Source of the DNA: Christiangramia forsetii KT0803
GTDB taxonomy: Bacteria; Bacteroidota; Bacteroidia; Flavobacteriales; Flavobacteriaceae
Direction: 5' to 3'
Assembly: GCF_000060345.1 (NCBI RefSeq)
Contig: NC_008571.1
Coordinates: 3,414,501 to 3,478,500, forward strand
DNA length: 64,000 nt
Shown here: positions 1 to 9,349 of the stretch, in pieces
Numbering within the stretch: the first letter of the stretch is position 1
Layout of the letters: each line of letters starts with the position of its first letter
The notes under the pieces: model-generated
What the model was told of the DNA's origin: nothing
Databases searched by the model: none
Seen by the model: only the letters and a program-made list of their open reading frames with translations
Made by a program: the position numbers and the translations under genes

Positions 1-865
1 TATAGGCAAGATCTGCCACAGAGGTTAAAACATGGGCTTGCTGAGCTTTTATTAAATTATTGCACCCCAGGCTAAACTTATCTGAAGGCCTTCCCGGAAC
101 TGCAAAAACTTCCCTGTCATAAGAATTAGCAATATCTGCCGTAACCAAAGCACCTCCTTTTTCTGCACTTTCAATTACGATGGTGGCCTCACTCAAACCG
201 GCAATGATACGGTTACGCTTCAAAAAATTGTTGCGATCAAAAGTATCGGTACTCCAAAAATCTGTGAAAAACCCACCATTATCTTCGATCTCACTCATAT
301 ATTTTTTGTGGGATTTTGGGTATATCTGATTTAAGCCATGCGCAAGGCAACCAATAGTTTGAAGACCATTTTTTACAGCTGCTTTTTGAGCAGTAATATC
401 TACTCCATACGCAAAGCCCGAAATAATCACCGGGTTTAAAATTGCCAGGTCTTCTATTAATTTTTCACAAAAAGAAACTCCGTGAGGAGTTATTTGTCTT
501 GTACCTACAATACTGATAATCCTTCTTTTGTGCAGCTCTATATTTCCGCGGGAAAACAATAAAATTGGCCCATCCAGGCAGTGTTTTAGTTTTTCAGGAT
601 AGTCTTCATCTTGAAAATAAAAGGTTTGGATACTGTTCTTTTCTATGAATTTGAGTTCGTTCTCTGCCGCCTTTAAATGTTTGGTATCATGTAATTCCTT
701 AATTCGAATTTGACCTATTCCATCAATTTTTAAAAGATTAATCTTCTTTTCTTTAAAGATATTTTCGGCACTCCCTAATTTCCTAATAAGCTTTTTTGCA
801 GTAGTATCTCCCAGATTTGGAATATGTTGCAACGCAAGTGTATAAATTAGGTCTTCAGAATTCAT
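1..865 (-). CDS. dprA: DNA processing protein DprA (partial, C-terminus off left edge)
   Basis: The start ATG at 865 opens a frame with no stop before the window edge, so 288 codons are visible. Residues 1-60 look like a helix-hairpin-helix domain (IDGIGQIRIKEL). A Rossmann-like DprA/Smf domain follows, with IVGTR at 119-123, SGFAYGVD at 149-156, KRNRIIAGLS at 216-225 and GCNNLIK at 267-273. DprA loads RecA onto incoming single-stranded DNA in natural transformation; that role is family knowledge. The gene is divergent from the HU/SPOR gene, with about 100 bases between their starts. Only the C-terminal tail, where a winged helix usually sits, is missing. Confidence 0.93.
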   Translation of the reverse strand, partial: MNSEDLIYTLALQHIPNLGDTTAKKLIRKLGSAENIFKEKKINLLKIDGIGQIRIKELHDTKHLKAAENELKFIEKNSIQTFYFQDEDYPEKLKHCLDGPILLFSRGNIELHKRRIISIVGTRQITPHGVSFCEKLIEDLAILNPVIISGFAYGVDITAQKAAVKNGLQTIGCLAHGLNQIYPKSHKKYMSEIEDNGGFFTDFWSTDTFDRNNFLKRNRIIAGLSEATIVIESAEKGGALVTADIANSYDREVFAVPGRPSDKFSLGCNNLIKAQQAHVLTSVADLAY

Positions 866-950
866 TCAGAACAATTTGACTAAAATTACAGAAAAAAACA
901 TTTGTTAATAAAATTTCTTTAGGTAACTTTATAGCACTACCAATAACCTA

Positions 951-958
951 TATTTTTG
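951..958 (+). promoter_or_regulatory. -7 promoter box TATTTTTG for the HU/SPOR gene
   Basis: The box matches the Bacteroidota -7 consensus TAnnTTTG exactly. It ends only six bases before the ATG at 965, so the transcript would have almost no leader. No convincing TTG -33 element was found at the usual 17-23 base spacing. Confidence 0.6.
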
Positions 959-964
959 CAACCA

Positions 965-1894
965 ATGAATATTTCCAGCTACATCCAGGATTTGCTTTAT
1001 AGATATGAATGCGTGGTTTTGCCCGGTTTCGGTGCTTTCCTTTCGCAAAAGCAATCAGCATACATAGACGATCAATCCAACGAATTCTTCCCTCCTAATA
1101 AGGTTATTTCCTTTAACAGGCAGCTGATTAAGAATGACGGTTTACTAGCAAATTATATTGCAGATGCTGAATCTGTGAAATATGGTACTGCAAATAATAT
1201 GATCCAGGAGTTTGTTTATGATCTGGAAAATTCTTTGCAAAATGAAGCTAAGGCCGAACTGGCCAATATTGGAAAACTATATCTGGATAGTGAAGACAGG
1301 CTTCAATTTGAACCTTTTACAGAGATTAATTTCCTGACTCAATCTTTTGGGTTGGATTCTTATAAAACGATTCCGGTTCAACGGGAAGTTTACAAAAAAC
1401 AGGTGGAGGAAATTGAGGAAAAAGCGCCTCTTTTATTCACTCCGGAAAGAAGAAAATCTTCTCTTCTAAAATATGCTGCTATTGGACTTATAGCTCTTGG
1501 AGTTTCTAGTTTCGCAGGTTTGAATATTTATAGCAGCCAGGTTTCTAAGCATAATATCGCTGAGCAACAGGAGGCTGAAAGCCAGCTTCAGGAACAAATA
1601 CAGCAGGCAACCTTTATAATTGACAATCCTTTACCTGCGGTTACTTTTGAAGTAGAAAAGCAGTCTGGAAACTATCATATTATTGCCGGTGCCTTTAGAG
1701 TGGAAGAAAATGCTCAGAAGAAAGTTGATGAACTGCGTGAAGATGGCCATAAAGCAAGGCTTATTGGAGCCAACAAATACGGACTCCATCAGGTGGTATA
1801 TTCCAGCCACCAAGGCCGAAGAGAAGCCATCAATAAACTTTACGAAGTAAAAAGAACGAATGAAGCTGCCTGGTTATTAGTTCAGGAACTTTAA
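965..1894 (+). CDS. HU-CCDC81 and SPOR domain protein
   Basis: The protein has 309 residues from the ATG at 965. A TTG nine bases upstream is in frame but falls inside the promoter box, so it is rejected. The N-terminal 115 residues (YECVVLPGFGAFL) resemble the CCDC81-like prokaryotic HU domains of Bacteroidota. One membrane segment lies near residues 169-188, and the last 75 residues form a SPOR domain (NYHIIAGAF), which binds denuded peptidoglycan. The topology is therefore a cytoplasmic HU-like part and a periplasmic SPOR part. The family is seen in this phylum without a settled function; a link between chromosome or cytoplasm and the septal wall is only inference. Confidence 0.85.
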   Translation: MNISSYIQDLLYRYECVVLPGFGAFLSQKQSAYIDDQSNEFFPPNKVISFNRQLIKNDGLLANYIADAESVKYGTANNMIQEFVYDLENSLQNEAKAELANIGKLYLDSEDRLQFEPFTEINFLTQSFGLDSYKTIPVQREVYKKQVEEIEEKAPLLFTPERRKSSLLKYAAIGLIALGVSSFAGLNIYSSQVSKHNIAEQQEAESQLQEQIQQATFIIDNPLPAVTFEVEKQSGNYHIIAGAFRVEENAQKKVDELREDGHKARLIGANKYGLHQVVYSSHQGRREAINKLYEVKRTNEAAWLLVQEL

Positions 1895-1929
1895 TACTTT
1901 CTTAACGGCATAAGCTCCAAAATCCTCCT

Positions 1930-1937
1930 TACTTTTG
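1930..1937 (+). promoter_or_regulatory. -7 promoter box TACTTTTG for the thioesterase gene
   Basis: This is an exact TAnnTTTG match 13 bases before the ATG at 1951. No clear -33 TTG is present. Confidence 0.55.
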
Positions 1938-1950
1938 CAAAAAAATTGAT

Positions 1951-2463
1951 ATGGAGGCTAAACCACCAAGCGAATCACGTACTACCTTAACCGATCTTGT
2001 TTTACCTAGTGAAACTAATCCACTAAACAATCTTTTTGGAGGTGAGTTACTTGCGCGTATGGATCGTGCTGCCAGTATTGCTGCAAGAAGACATAGCCGA
2101 AGAATTGTTGTTACTGCATCTGTAAATCATGTAGCTTTTAATAAAGCAATTCCTTTAGGAAGTGTGGTAACTGTTGAAGCAGTAGTTTCAAGAGCTTTTA
2201 AGAGCTCTATGGAAATCTACATAGATGTTTGGGTGGAAGATCGTGAAAGTGGCCGTAGAACCAAAGCAAATGAAGCGATCTATACGTTTGTTGCTGTTGA
2301 TGAAACCGGAGTTCCAATTCAAATTCCTGCTTTGGCACCAGAAACCGATTTGGAAAAAGAACGTTACGAAGCTGCTTTAAGAAGAAAACAATTGAGTCTT
2401 GTTCTTGCTGGAAAGATGAAACCAACGGAGGCTACGGAGCTAAAAGCTCTTTTTGAGGATTAA
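1951..2463 (+). CDS. Acyl-CoA thioesterase, hotdog fold (YciA/BACH type)
   Basis: This 170-residue protein has the single-domain hotdog layout of acyl-CoA hydrolases. It carries NPLNNLFGGELLARMD near residues 24-39 (the helix with the Asn/Asp catalytic region and the GG turn), ASVNHVAF near residues 50-57, and a lysine/glutamate-rich C-terminal tail. The family hydrolyses acyl-CoA thioesters in the cytoplasm; chain-length preference cannot be read from sequence. The gene has its own promoter box. Its stop codon abuts the stop of the convergent beta-barrel gene with no bases between and no terminator. Confidence 0.88.
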   Translation: MEAKPPSESRTTLTDLVLPSETNPLNNLFGGELLARMDRAASIAARRHSRRIVVTASVNHVAFNKAIPLGSVVTVEAVVSRAFKSSMEIYIDVWVEDRESGRRTKANEAIYTFVAVDETGVPIQIPALAPETDLEKERYEAALRRKQLSLVLAGKMKPTEATELKALFED

Positions 2464-3090
2464 TTAGCCACCGGGGTTCTGAAAATTAAACCGAAGGCCT
2501 ATTCCTATTGTAAACAGAAAGTTATTGTTAAAGTAAGAATCCCTTGCTGCCGAAGTTTCAATATTGGTAAAATCATAGTCTATCCCGGTTTTTAGAAAAA
2601 TACCGAATGTCTTATCCAATCTTCTGGCAATTTCTGCGGAAAGCCAAAGCTTCCCGCCATCTTCGCTAAACTTATCTTCTGCAGCTGTATAAACATTGGA
2701 AATGATTCCTATCCCCGATTTATAATGTAAATTCCATTCTTTATTAATAGGCTTATAATATCCAAAATCGGCGCCCAGCAGATGAAAAGTACCTCGCTGG
2801 AAATTCCCTGTAGCTGAAATATTCTCTGGATATATGCGATGTACGGCAACCCTTGCGCCCAGTGTAAATTTCGGTTTAAAAAACCAGTTAAAATCCAGGG
2901 CATAACCCGGATCAAATTTATAATTGGAATACACTGAACTCCCCAAACTTACAGGATAATATATTTCAGCATTAAAAAATACGGTTTCGGGATTTTCTGA
3001 ATATTGGTTTGAATACCTGTTCTCTTCCTGCGCATTTAAAGCAACAGCTAAAAGGCTGAAAATCAGAATAAGCTTAATATTCGAAATCAT
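2464..3090 (-). CDS. Predicted outer-membrane beta-barrel protein
   Basis: The protein has 208 residues with a signal peptide ending near residue 20 (LLAVALNAQ). The body alternates polar and aromatic residues in strand-like runs and ends in a strand with IGIGLRFNF, as in small OmpW/OprF-type barrels. No family was recognised with confidence. It is the second gene of a pair: the upstream lipoprotein gene overlaps its start by 17 bases, so the two are probably co-translated and may act together in the outer membrane. Confidence 0.7.
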   Translation of the reverse strand: MISNIKLILIFSLLAVALNAQEENRYSNQYSENPETVFFNAEIYYPVSLGSSVYSNYKFDPGYALDFNWFFKPKFTLGARVAVHRIYPENISATGNFQRGTFHLLGADFGYYKPINKEWNLHYKSGIGIISNVYTAAEDKFSEDGGKLWLSAEIARRLDKTFGIFLKTGIDYDFTNIETSAARDSYFNNNFLFTIGIGLRFNFQNPGG

Positions 3091-3763
3091 AGGAAGTGTT
3101 TACAGCATTTACAGGGACAACAATTTGCTCTACAGGGTTTTCTCCTAGCCCATACGTAAAAATAATCTCTGACTCCTCCATAATGTATAAACTCAGTGAA
3201 ACGGGATCACTATCTGGCCTATGCTCCCTTAAAGAAATAAAGTTAGCACCTTCATTCGGCTGGGCTACAAAAACCCCATCTTCATAAACAAAATTTTGAA
3301 CCGGCTGTTCATATTGCAGCCTATAAATCAGGGTGTCCCCAACCCCGGAAGTATTTGAAATATTAAACTGAAACTCCAGTCTTCTGGCGAGCGATATCTC
3401 TTCCAAATCATAAAGCGGTGCATGATTCCCGGTAGGATCATAATAATACAGGGAAGCATATCTGGAATCATGGTCTAATTCCAATGGATTTACGGCTAAT
3501 ATAAGCCCATGAGAATAGGTGTCAAGCGAGTTAAAGTTAAAATCTCCATTTTCATCAGAATGGCCTTTTCCCAATATCTTATCTGTATTGGAACCAATCC
3601 TGGCCTCTCTGGAGCCTATTGAAAATATTTCAACTCCCTTAACAGGAGCGTCGTCTAAAAATACTAATGAGCCCCTAACCTCTATACGCTTGTTTTCTTC
3701 AATAAGAACTTCGTCACAAGCATAAAGGGAAAGTAAAACGAGTAATAAGAGGATTTTTTTCAT
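3074..3763 (-). CDS. Lipoprotein with carboxypeptidase-regulatory-like domain
   Basis: The ATG at 3763 is preferred over an in-frame TTG 30 bases upstream, because the ATG product starts directly with a signal peptide and lipobox (MKKILLLLVLLSLYAC, Cys16). It gives 229 residues. Residues about 25-110 have the pattern of a CarboxypepD_reg-like beta-sandwich (RGSLVFLDDAPVKGVEI, then HSDENGDFNF). The rest was not recognised. The 3' end overlaps the beta-barrel gene by 17 bases. A surface or periplasmic lipoprotein partner of that barrel is inference. Confidence 0.72.
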   Translation of the reverse strand: MKKILLLLVLLSLYACDEVLIEENKRIEVRGSLVFLDDAPVKGVEIFSIGSREARIGSNTDKILGKGHSDENGDFNFNSLDTYSHGLILAVNPLELDHDSRYASLYYYDPTGNHAPLYDLEEISLARRLEFQFNISNTSGVGDTLIYRLQYEQPVQNFVYEDGVFVAQPNEGANFISLREHRPDSDPVSLSLYIMEESEIIFTYGLGENPVEQIVVPVNAVNTSYDFEY

Positions 3764-3820
3764 ACCCACAAAATCATATTCTATAGATACCAAAGTACAT
3801 AAAAGGTTGCGTTAAATAAC

Positions 3821-5050
3821 TTACATCCTGTAAATCCAATCTCCAGGATCCATTTTCTGGTCATTTTTATAAAGTAAAAAGTGCAGTGTAGTCTTGCCAG
3901 TAGTTCTACTGGTGGCAACCTCCCCAATTTCCTGTTCGGTAGTTACCTTATCCCCTCTTTTTACATATACTTCCTGAAGGTTATTATAAATGGTAATATA
4001 ATCACCATGTCTAACCATAACCGCCTGATTTGCTCCTTTTACCGCCTGAACTTCACTAACGGTTCCGTTAAAAACCGCACGGGCTTTACCGCCTTTATCA
4101 GTATCTATACGCACCCCATTGTTATTAACCATGACAGATCTTACCACCGGGTGCGGCTGCTTTCCATAACGCATGGTTACTACCCCAGATTTAACAGGCC
4201 ATGGCAATTTCCCTTTATTGTTATTAAAATCGGTTGCAAGTGCTTTTGCCGCCGGAGTCAATTCAAAGGTACTTCTGGAAGTTGAACCGCTACCGCTTTC
4301 CTTATTCGCTTTAGCAATAGATTCCCGAATCATTTTATCTATGGCACGGTCTATCTGATCAATCTCACTTTGTTTCTTTCTTATTTGTGTAGCAAATTCT
4401 CCCTCACGTTTTCTAATGGTAGCCATTAAGGTTTGCTGGGATTTTCTATTCTCTTCCAGCTGTGCCCTTGTTTTTCTATTTTCAGCAATAAGCTTTTCTT
4501 TTTCTTCTTTTTGCTGAACAAGTCGCGAATTAAGTTCTTGTAGTTCTCTTGTATTTGCCTTTATTTCTTCTCCCTGCTGCTTGCGATAGTTGGTATACTG
4601 TTTCATATACTGAAGTCGCTTGTAGGCCTGCAAAAAGTTCTCTGAAGATAACAGAAACATCACTCTACTTTGTTGGGATTTACTTTTATAAGATTTCTCT
4701 ATCATTCGGGAGTAATCCTCTTTCAGTTTTTCAAGTTCCTTTCTTAACTGACCGATTTTATTGGTATTGGTATTGATCTCCCGGGTTAATAAATTTGCCT
4801 GCTGATTGGTAAGTTTAATAAGATCTTCGGTACTTCTAATCTGTTGATTTAAATCTTCCACCTGCCCCAATACCGAACTTTGTTTCTTTTGATTCGAAAT
4901 TCGGAGTTCATTGATCCTGCTTATCTCATTCCGAAGTTCGATCCTTCTCTTTTCGAGATCTTCACGATTGGTTTGGGCATTGGCCAGATTATAGCCAAAA
5001 AATAAAAACAAGAAGAATAATAGGGATCTTGAAAACTTTAGTTTGATCAT
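3821..5050 (-). CDS. EnvC-like murein hydrolase activator (coiled coil + degenerate M23/LytM)
   Basis: The protein has 409 residues: a signal peptide to about residue 25 (NLANAQ), a long coiled coil at about 28-250, and a LytM/M23 domain at about 285-405. The metal ligands of active M23 enzymes are altered. The first His position reads NNNGVRID and the HxH motif reads TTLHFLL, with one His only. This matches EnvC-type activators, which switch on amidases instead of cutting peptidoglycan themselves. Its ATG overlaps the stop of the DUF4292 gene by four bases (ATGA), which suggests translational coupling in the order TPR, DUF4292, EnvC. Confidence 0.88.
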   Translation of the reverse strand: MIKLKFSRSLLFFLFLFFGYNLANAQTNREDLEKRRIELRNEISRINELRISNQKKQSSVLGQVEDLNQQIRSTEDLIKLTNQQANLLTREINTNTNKIGQLRKELEKLKEDYSRMIEKSYKSKSQQSRVMFLLSSENFLQAYKRLQYMKQYTNYRKQQGEEIKANTRELQELNSRLVQQKEEKEKLIAENRKTRAQLEENRKSQQTLMATIRKREGEFATQIRKKQSEIDQIDRAIDKMIRESIAKANKESGSGSTSRSTFELTPAAKALATDFNNNKGKLPWPVKSGVVTMRYGKQPHPVVRSVMVNNNGVRIDTDKGGKARAVFNGTVSEVQAVKGANQAVMVRHGDYITIYNNLQEVYVKRGDKVTTEQEIGEVATSRTTGKTTLHFLLYKNDQKMDPGDWIYRM

Positions 5051-5817
5051 TTTAAACTGATTTCTTCGTAACCGGATGGAATGTCAAATGGAAAGCTAAC
5101 TTCCTCATTAAATGAAATATTTCTGTAAGTAAGATCAATATTAGTACTTGAACCTCCTTCATTTGCAATGATCTTTATATTTTCAGGAAAAACCAAACCG
5201 TCTATTTCCTGATAGTCTGAATAGGTAACCGTTAATCCCCGATTATCAAGTCCCTGTAATAATTGCTGCGCCTCTGCCTTTAGATTTGACGGATTTAAAA
5301 GAAACATTTTTTTCATTATTTCCCCATTGTCATTTACAAACTGAAAACCACGAGGGGATTGTGTAAAATTATATTCTTCTTCACGAAGATCATAGATAGC
5401 CTGCCCTATTAATAAATTTTGAAGTTTTTGAAAATCAAGCGGAGTTCCCAGAAAGTCACTTACCAGTCTAAAGTCTCCGTCAAAATAAGTTTGAGTCACT
5501 TTCTCATAGTAACTTACACTAGTTGGCGTGATATAAGCCTTCGCTACTGGAAACCCAAGAATGCTGGCGCTCATCCAAATCGCTTTATCTTTTTCCATTC
5601 TGAAACTAAGATTTACAGACTGTGTTCTTTCATCATTCTGATATACGGCACGGAGTTTTCCCGAGGCTGTTTTAAATTGAGTTTCGGCAGTATAATGCTT
5701 TTTTATTACTGAAACTGCTTCAGCATTCTTCGTAGCGATCTTCCCGGTAGATTTTCTACTACCACAGGAAATAACTACAACTGAAAGTAGGATTAGGGCA
5801 ACTATTCTTTTTAACAT
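5047..5817 (-). CDS. DUF4292 lipoprotein
   Basis: The protein has 256 residues from the ATG at 5817; a TTG one codon upstream is in frame but unlikely. The signal peptide ends in a lipobox (VVISC, then GSRKS). The body is beta-rich with the VNLSFRMEKDKAIWMSA stretch typical of DUF4292, a Bacteroidota family thought to have a LolA/LolB-like fold. A role in lipoprotein or lipid handling is inference from fold. The start shares one base with the upstream TPR stop (TGATG), and the 3' end overlaps the EnvC start. Confidence 0.82.
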   Translation of the reverse strand: MLKRIVALILLSVVVISCGSRKSTGKIATKNAEAVSVIKKHYTAETQFKTASGKLRAVYQNDERTQSVNLSFRMEKDKAIWMSASILGFPVAKAYITPTSVSYYEKVTQTYFDGDFRLVSDFLGTPLDFQKLQNLLIGQAIYDLREEEYNFTQSPRGFQFVNDNGEIMKKMFLLNPSNLKAEAQQLLQGLDNRGLTVTYSDYQEIDGLVFPENIKIIANEGGSSTNIDLTYRNISFNEEVSFPFDIPSGYEEISLK

Positions 5818-7181
5818 CAATTAGTTTCTTTTTTTAAATTTTCCGCTTTCTGGCGATATTCTTCAGCTTTATCTGCATTTTTCATACCACTGTAACTTAT
5901 TATAAGCTGGGAATAAAAATCAATTTCCATCAATGTATCGTCTATAAGGTAATCAAGGCCATCTTCTAAACTTTCCTTAGCCGATTCAAAATCCATTAAT
6001 TTATTGAGAGCGACTGCTTGAAATAAGTAAAGCATGGGCTGGGAAGGAAATCCTTCTAAAGCTTCTCCACTTAAGCCTTTTGCAGCTTCATATTTCTCAA
6101 ATTCCAATTGCAAAAGAAGCGTATTCTTGGTTAATTCAAAGTTCCCCGGATTTTCTTTTAAACCCAACTCAAAAAACTTCAAGGCATCCTCACGATTGTT
6201 CCTTTTTAAATAGTATCGCCCAAGCTGCTCATAAAGCTTTGGAGCATCTTCCCACTCGGTAAGGTTTCCGGCAACTTCAATTAGATCTTCTTCATATGTT
6301 GGATTCTCCTGAACAAAATTCAAAAAATCATTTAAAACCTTAAATTTTGATTCTGCATCTATCTCCTCACTTTCAAAAACAATCTTCATGGAAGCTACAG
6401 CGGCTTCGGTATCACCTTTACTCAAATAAAACTTATACAGAGCAAGATGAGCCAGTGTTGAACCGGGATTCGTATCCAAAAGCTCCTGTGCAACTTTAAA
6501 AGCCTCTTCATCTTCCCCATTTTCACTGTAGATATAAATGAGATTTAGATAATTTTGTTCAACATCAGGATTATCTGAAATGCCTTGTTGAAGATTTTCT
6601 ATTTGTGCAACGGTATTGTTCGTACGTGCAAAAATTTGGCGTCTCAATGAATTTCTGTAAGAATTGGCTCCAAGTTTAGTATCCAACTCATCCAGTAAAC
6701 TCAATGCCTGTTCATAATTTTCATTCAGCAAATAAAGATTTGCAAGATCCTGTTTGTAAGCTTCATCAATTGGAATTAGCTTCTTCAAGGTTGTTATTGC
6801 TCCATCAAAATCTTCGGTCATCCTATAAGTCTGGAATAGATATACCAGGATAGACTCTTTTTGAGGTTCCAGCTCACTCGCTTTTTTGAAATTAGTAATG
6901 GCCTGTTCAAACTGTTCAAGCTCCTGGTAGTTCTTTCCTAATTCAAAATAAACAACAGATTTTTCTGTATCCAGCTTAAGGCATTTTTCTAAAGCAATGA
7001 TCGCTTTTTCATAGTTTTCAATACCTTTTTGCTTTAGAGCTTCAAAAAAATATTCCTGAAACTCATCACTAACATTGCCTAGATCGTCCTGATTAATATC
7101 CTGAAAAGGCTGCGGCAATTCCTGCGAATTAACGGGAATCGCCAGCAAAGCCATCAACAGGATGAAAATCAGTTTCTTCAT
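5817..7181 (-). CDS. Periplasmic tetratricopeptide repeat protein
   Basis: The protein has 454 residues with a signal peptide of about 19 residues (AIPVNSQ). Many TPR helices follow, for example ENYEKAIIALEKCLKLD near residue 56 and EQFEQAITNFKKASELEP just after it. The product is probably a periplasmic scaffold. It is the first gene of a tightly coupled set with DUF4292 and the EnvC-like activator and follows the nucleotidyltransferase by eight bases. The specific partner is unknown. Confidence 0.82.
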   Translation of the reverse strand: MKKLIFILLMALLAIPVNSQELPQPFQDINQDDLGNVSDEFQEYFFEALKQKGIENYEKAIIALEKCLKLDTEKSVVYFELGKNYQELEQFEQAITNFKKASELEPQKESILVYLFQTYRMTEDFDGAITTLKKLIPIDEAYKQDLANLYLLNENYEQALSLLDELDTKLGANSYRNSLRRQIFARTNNTVAQIENLQQGISDNPDVEQNYLNLIYIYSENGEDEEAFKVAQELLDTNPGSTLAHLALYKFYLSKGDTEAAVASMKIVFESEEIDAESKFKVLNDFLNFVQENPTYEEDLIEVAGNLTEWEDAPKLYEQLGRYYLKRNNREDALKFFELGLKENPGNFELTKNTLLLQLEFEKYEAAKGLSGEALEGFPSQPMLYLFQAVALNKLMDFESAKESLEDGLDYLIDDTLMEIDFYSQLIISYSGMKNADKAEEYRQKAENLKKETN

Positions 7182-7189
7182 TATAAATT

Positions 7190-8200
7190 TTATTCTAAAA
7201 CGGAAAAGTCTCCAATACTAATCTGAGTGAATTCCCCATTAAATTTAGCATGATTTCCGATCATCGCATTATCAAGCTTCGCATTTTTCACCTCTGCAAA
7301 AGTTTGAATAAGACTATTCTTAACCGTTGAATTTTCAATTTTTGTCCCATTTCCTACTGAAACATTCGGGCCAATCTTGACATTGATCAACTCTACATTT
7401 TCACCAATATAACATGGCTCGGTAATTTCAGAATCCTTGATCTTTACTGAATCTGAAATCAACTTTTCTCCATCTTGATGAAGAAAATTAAGCATTCTAC
7501 CGTTAGTCTCTACGGTTACATTTTTATTTCCGCAGTCCATCCATTCATCAACTTTCCCGGGAACAAACCTTAATCCGTTTTTTCGCATCGCCTCGATCCC
7601 GTCGTTGATCTGATATTCTCCGCCTCTGGTTAATTTCGCGTCTAATACATTCTGAAGTTCATTTTTCAAAACCTCAACATCTTTGAAATAATAGATCCCG
7701 ATAACTGCAAGATCTGATACAAATTCTTCCGGCTTCTCCACCAAGTCTGTGATCTCGTTATTCTGATTAAGTTTCACCACCCCATAAGCTGAAGGATTTT
7801 CAACTTTTTTAACCCACATTACGGCATCTGCTTCTTTGTCCAGGTTAAAATCTGCTTTAAAAAGTGTATCTGCATAGGCCACAACAGCAGGACCAGTCAA
7901 AGATTCTTTAGCACACATGATCGCATGCCCTGTTCCAAGTGGTTTATCCTGATAGTAGATCGTGCCTTTAGCCCCAAGGCTGTTGGCAATTTTCATGAGA
8001 TCTTTTTCAACCTGCTCTCCAAAATCCTCTCCGATTATAAAAGCGACTTCATCTATTTTCTCATCCAAAACCTTCGCGATATCTTCTACAAGACGATGTA
8101 CAATTGGTTTTCCCGCTATAGGAATTAACGGTTTTGGTACGGTTAAAGTATGTGGACGAAGTCGTGAACCACGACCTGCCATTGGTACAATTATTTTCAT
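7190..8200 (-). CDS. Sugar-phosphate nucleotidyltransferase with left-handed beta-helix tail
   Basis: The protein has 336 residues. The N-terminal domain begins with the nucleotide-binding signature GRGSRLRPHT and KPLIPIAGKP, with the lysine typical of RmlA/GlmU-type enzymes. Residues about 250-330 show hexapeptide-like repeats (IGENVELINVKIGPNVSVG). The enzyme should activate a hexose-1-phosphate to an NDP-sugar; substrate and nucleotide cannot be fixed from sequence. It is longer than plain RmlA, so it is not taken as the rfbA partner of the rfbC/rfbD genes at 31-32 kb. Confidence 0.85.
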   Translation of the reverse strand: MKIIVPMAGRGSRLRPHTLTVPKPLIPIAGKPIVHRLVEDIAKVLDEKIDEVAFIIGEDFGEQVEKDLMKIANSLGAKGTIYYQDKPLGTGHAIMCAKESLTGPAVVAYADTLFKADFNLDKEADAVMWVKKVENPSAYGVVKLNQNNEITDLVEKPEEFVSDLAVIGIYYFKDVEVLKNELQNVLDAKLTRGGEYQINDGIEAMRKNGLRFVPGKVDEWMDCGNKNVTVETNGRMLNFLHQDGEKLISDSVKIKDSEITEPCYIGENVELINVKIGPNVSVGNGTKIENSTVKNSLIQTFAEVKNAKLDNAMIGNHAKFNGEFTQISIGDFSVLE

Positions 8201-8220
8201 TTTAAATTTTTTTGTGATTT

Positions 8221-8850
8221 TTATTTTAAATATCCTTTACTTCTAAGGTCTTTGTGAATTTCATTAATATTTTCTGGAATTTCAGCCTTTAACAACCAAT
8301 TAACGTCCAGGCCGTTGTAAATAGCAGATCGCATCAGATAATCATTATTGCCTATAAGTTTTCCCAGTTCTTTCAACTGATCTTCAAATTCAAGAATATA
8401 ATCATCATGCAATTTATCTATAAGGAGCATCACCTTGAATATTCTGGAAATGATAGCCACGCAAAATTTTCTTGATTTACCAGGTGTTACCTTCAGGATA
8501 TTATCCCTGTTAAGTTTCACAATTTCTTCCAGCAACAATAAATTCAGACTTACTTCCCCAAATTTGTCTTTAGTAATTTTCACATGCTCTGTAATCTCAC
8601 CACTTAGGTAACGAACATCCATATTCAAATATCCTATGGAATAAAACCTTTCTGATATTTGCCGGGCACGTTTTAAGACCCTTGTTTCCATTTCCTGCCT
8701 TTGCTGCCCCACCGTACTGGTATTTACAAGCTCAAAATGTAAACGGTTAGCCAACATCAAATCTTTTTTCAGCAGCCTAAGGATTAATTTGTCTTTTTCC
8801 CTATCAGGCAGATGAGCAATGGCTTCTTTAAATTCTTTATCGAATTTCAT
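8221..8850 (-). CDS. Conserved hypothetical protein
   Basis: This 209-residue soluble, helix-rich and strongly charged protein has no signal peptide and no motif I recognise. It starts MKFDKEFKEAIAHLP. It sits between dut and the nucleotidyltransferase in the same orientation, with about 20 bases to the latter and about 60 to dut, so it is probably in the same operon. No function is proposed. Confidence 0.7.
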   Translation of the reverse strand: MKFDKEFKEAIAHLPDREKDKLILRLLKKDLMLANRLHFELVNTSTVGQQRQEMETRVLKRARQISERFYSIGYLNMDVRYLSGEITEHVKITKDKFGEVSLNLLLLEEIVKLNRDNILKVTPGKSRKFCVAIISRIFKVMLLIDKLHDDYILEFEDQLKELGKLIGNNDYLMRSAIYNGLDVNWLLKAEIPENINEIHKDLRSKGYLK

Positions 8851-8911
8851 TCAACACTATTTACAGAAAATTTTTTAAAACAGCTTCTTTTTGTTAAGGA
8901 ACGCTCTTTAA

Positions 8912-9346
8912 TTATTCGTGACCTGTACTTCCAAAGCCTCCAACTCCACGCGAAGTTTCACCTAAAATGTCTACTTCTTCCCAGGAAATATGTTCGTGTT
9001 TTGCAATGACCATCTGAGCAATTCTTTCCCCATTGTTCACCACAAATTCTTCATTGGACAAATTTACAAGGATCACGCCTATTTCTCCGCGATAATCGGC
9101 ATCAATTGTTCCGGGTGCGTTAAGTACAGTGATTCCTTTTTTTGCAGCCAGACCGCTACGTGGTCTTACCTGTGCTTCAAAACCTAAAGGCAGTTCCATA
9201 AAAAGCCCGGTTTTTATGATCGCTCTTTCTAAAGGTTTTAAAGTAACCGGTTCTTCAATATTTGCCCGAAGGTCCATTCCGGCTGAAAAATCTGTTTCGT
9301 AATGCGGCAATTTATGTGCCGACTTATTAATAATTTTTATGTCCAT
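8912..9346 (-). CDS. dut: dUTP diphosphatase (dUTPase)
   Basis: All five trimeric dUTPase motifs are visible in 144 residues: GMDLRA (1), [12 protein letters not shown] (2), [12 protein letters not shown] (3), GERIAQMVI (4) and the flexible C-terminal GVGGFGSTG (5). The length is usual for the family. The enzyme hydrolyses dUTP to dUMP, which feeds dTMP synthesis and keeps uracil out of DNA. It starts three bases after the flippase stop, an operon arrangement. Confidence 0.97.
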   Translation of the reverse strand: MDIKIINKSAHKLPHYETDFSAGMDLRANIEEPVTLKPLERAIIKTGLFMELPLGFEAQVRPRSGLAAKKGITVLNAPGTIDADYRGEIGVILVNLSNEEFVVNNGERIAQMVIAKHEHISWEEVDILGETSRGVGGFGSTGHE

Positions 9347-9349
9347 GAA

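Noticed and set aside
956-964. TTG start three codons before the HU/SPOR ATG
   Set aside because: It lies inside the TATTTTTG promoter box, so it would not be transcribed.
3881-4285. A 134-codon plus-strand frame opposite the EnvC-like gene
   Set aside because: The EnvC-like protein on the other strand is well supported; this frame has no domain and no promoter.
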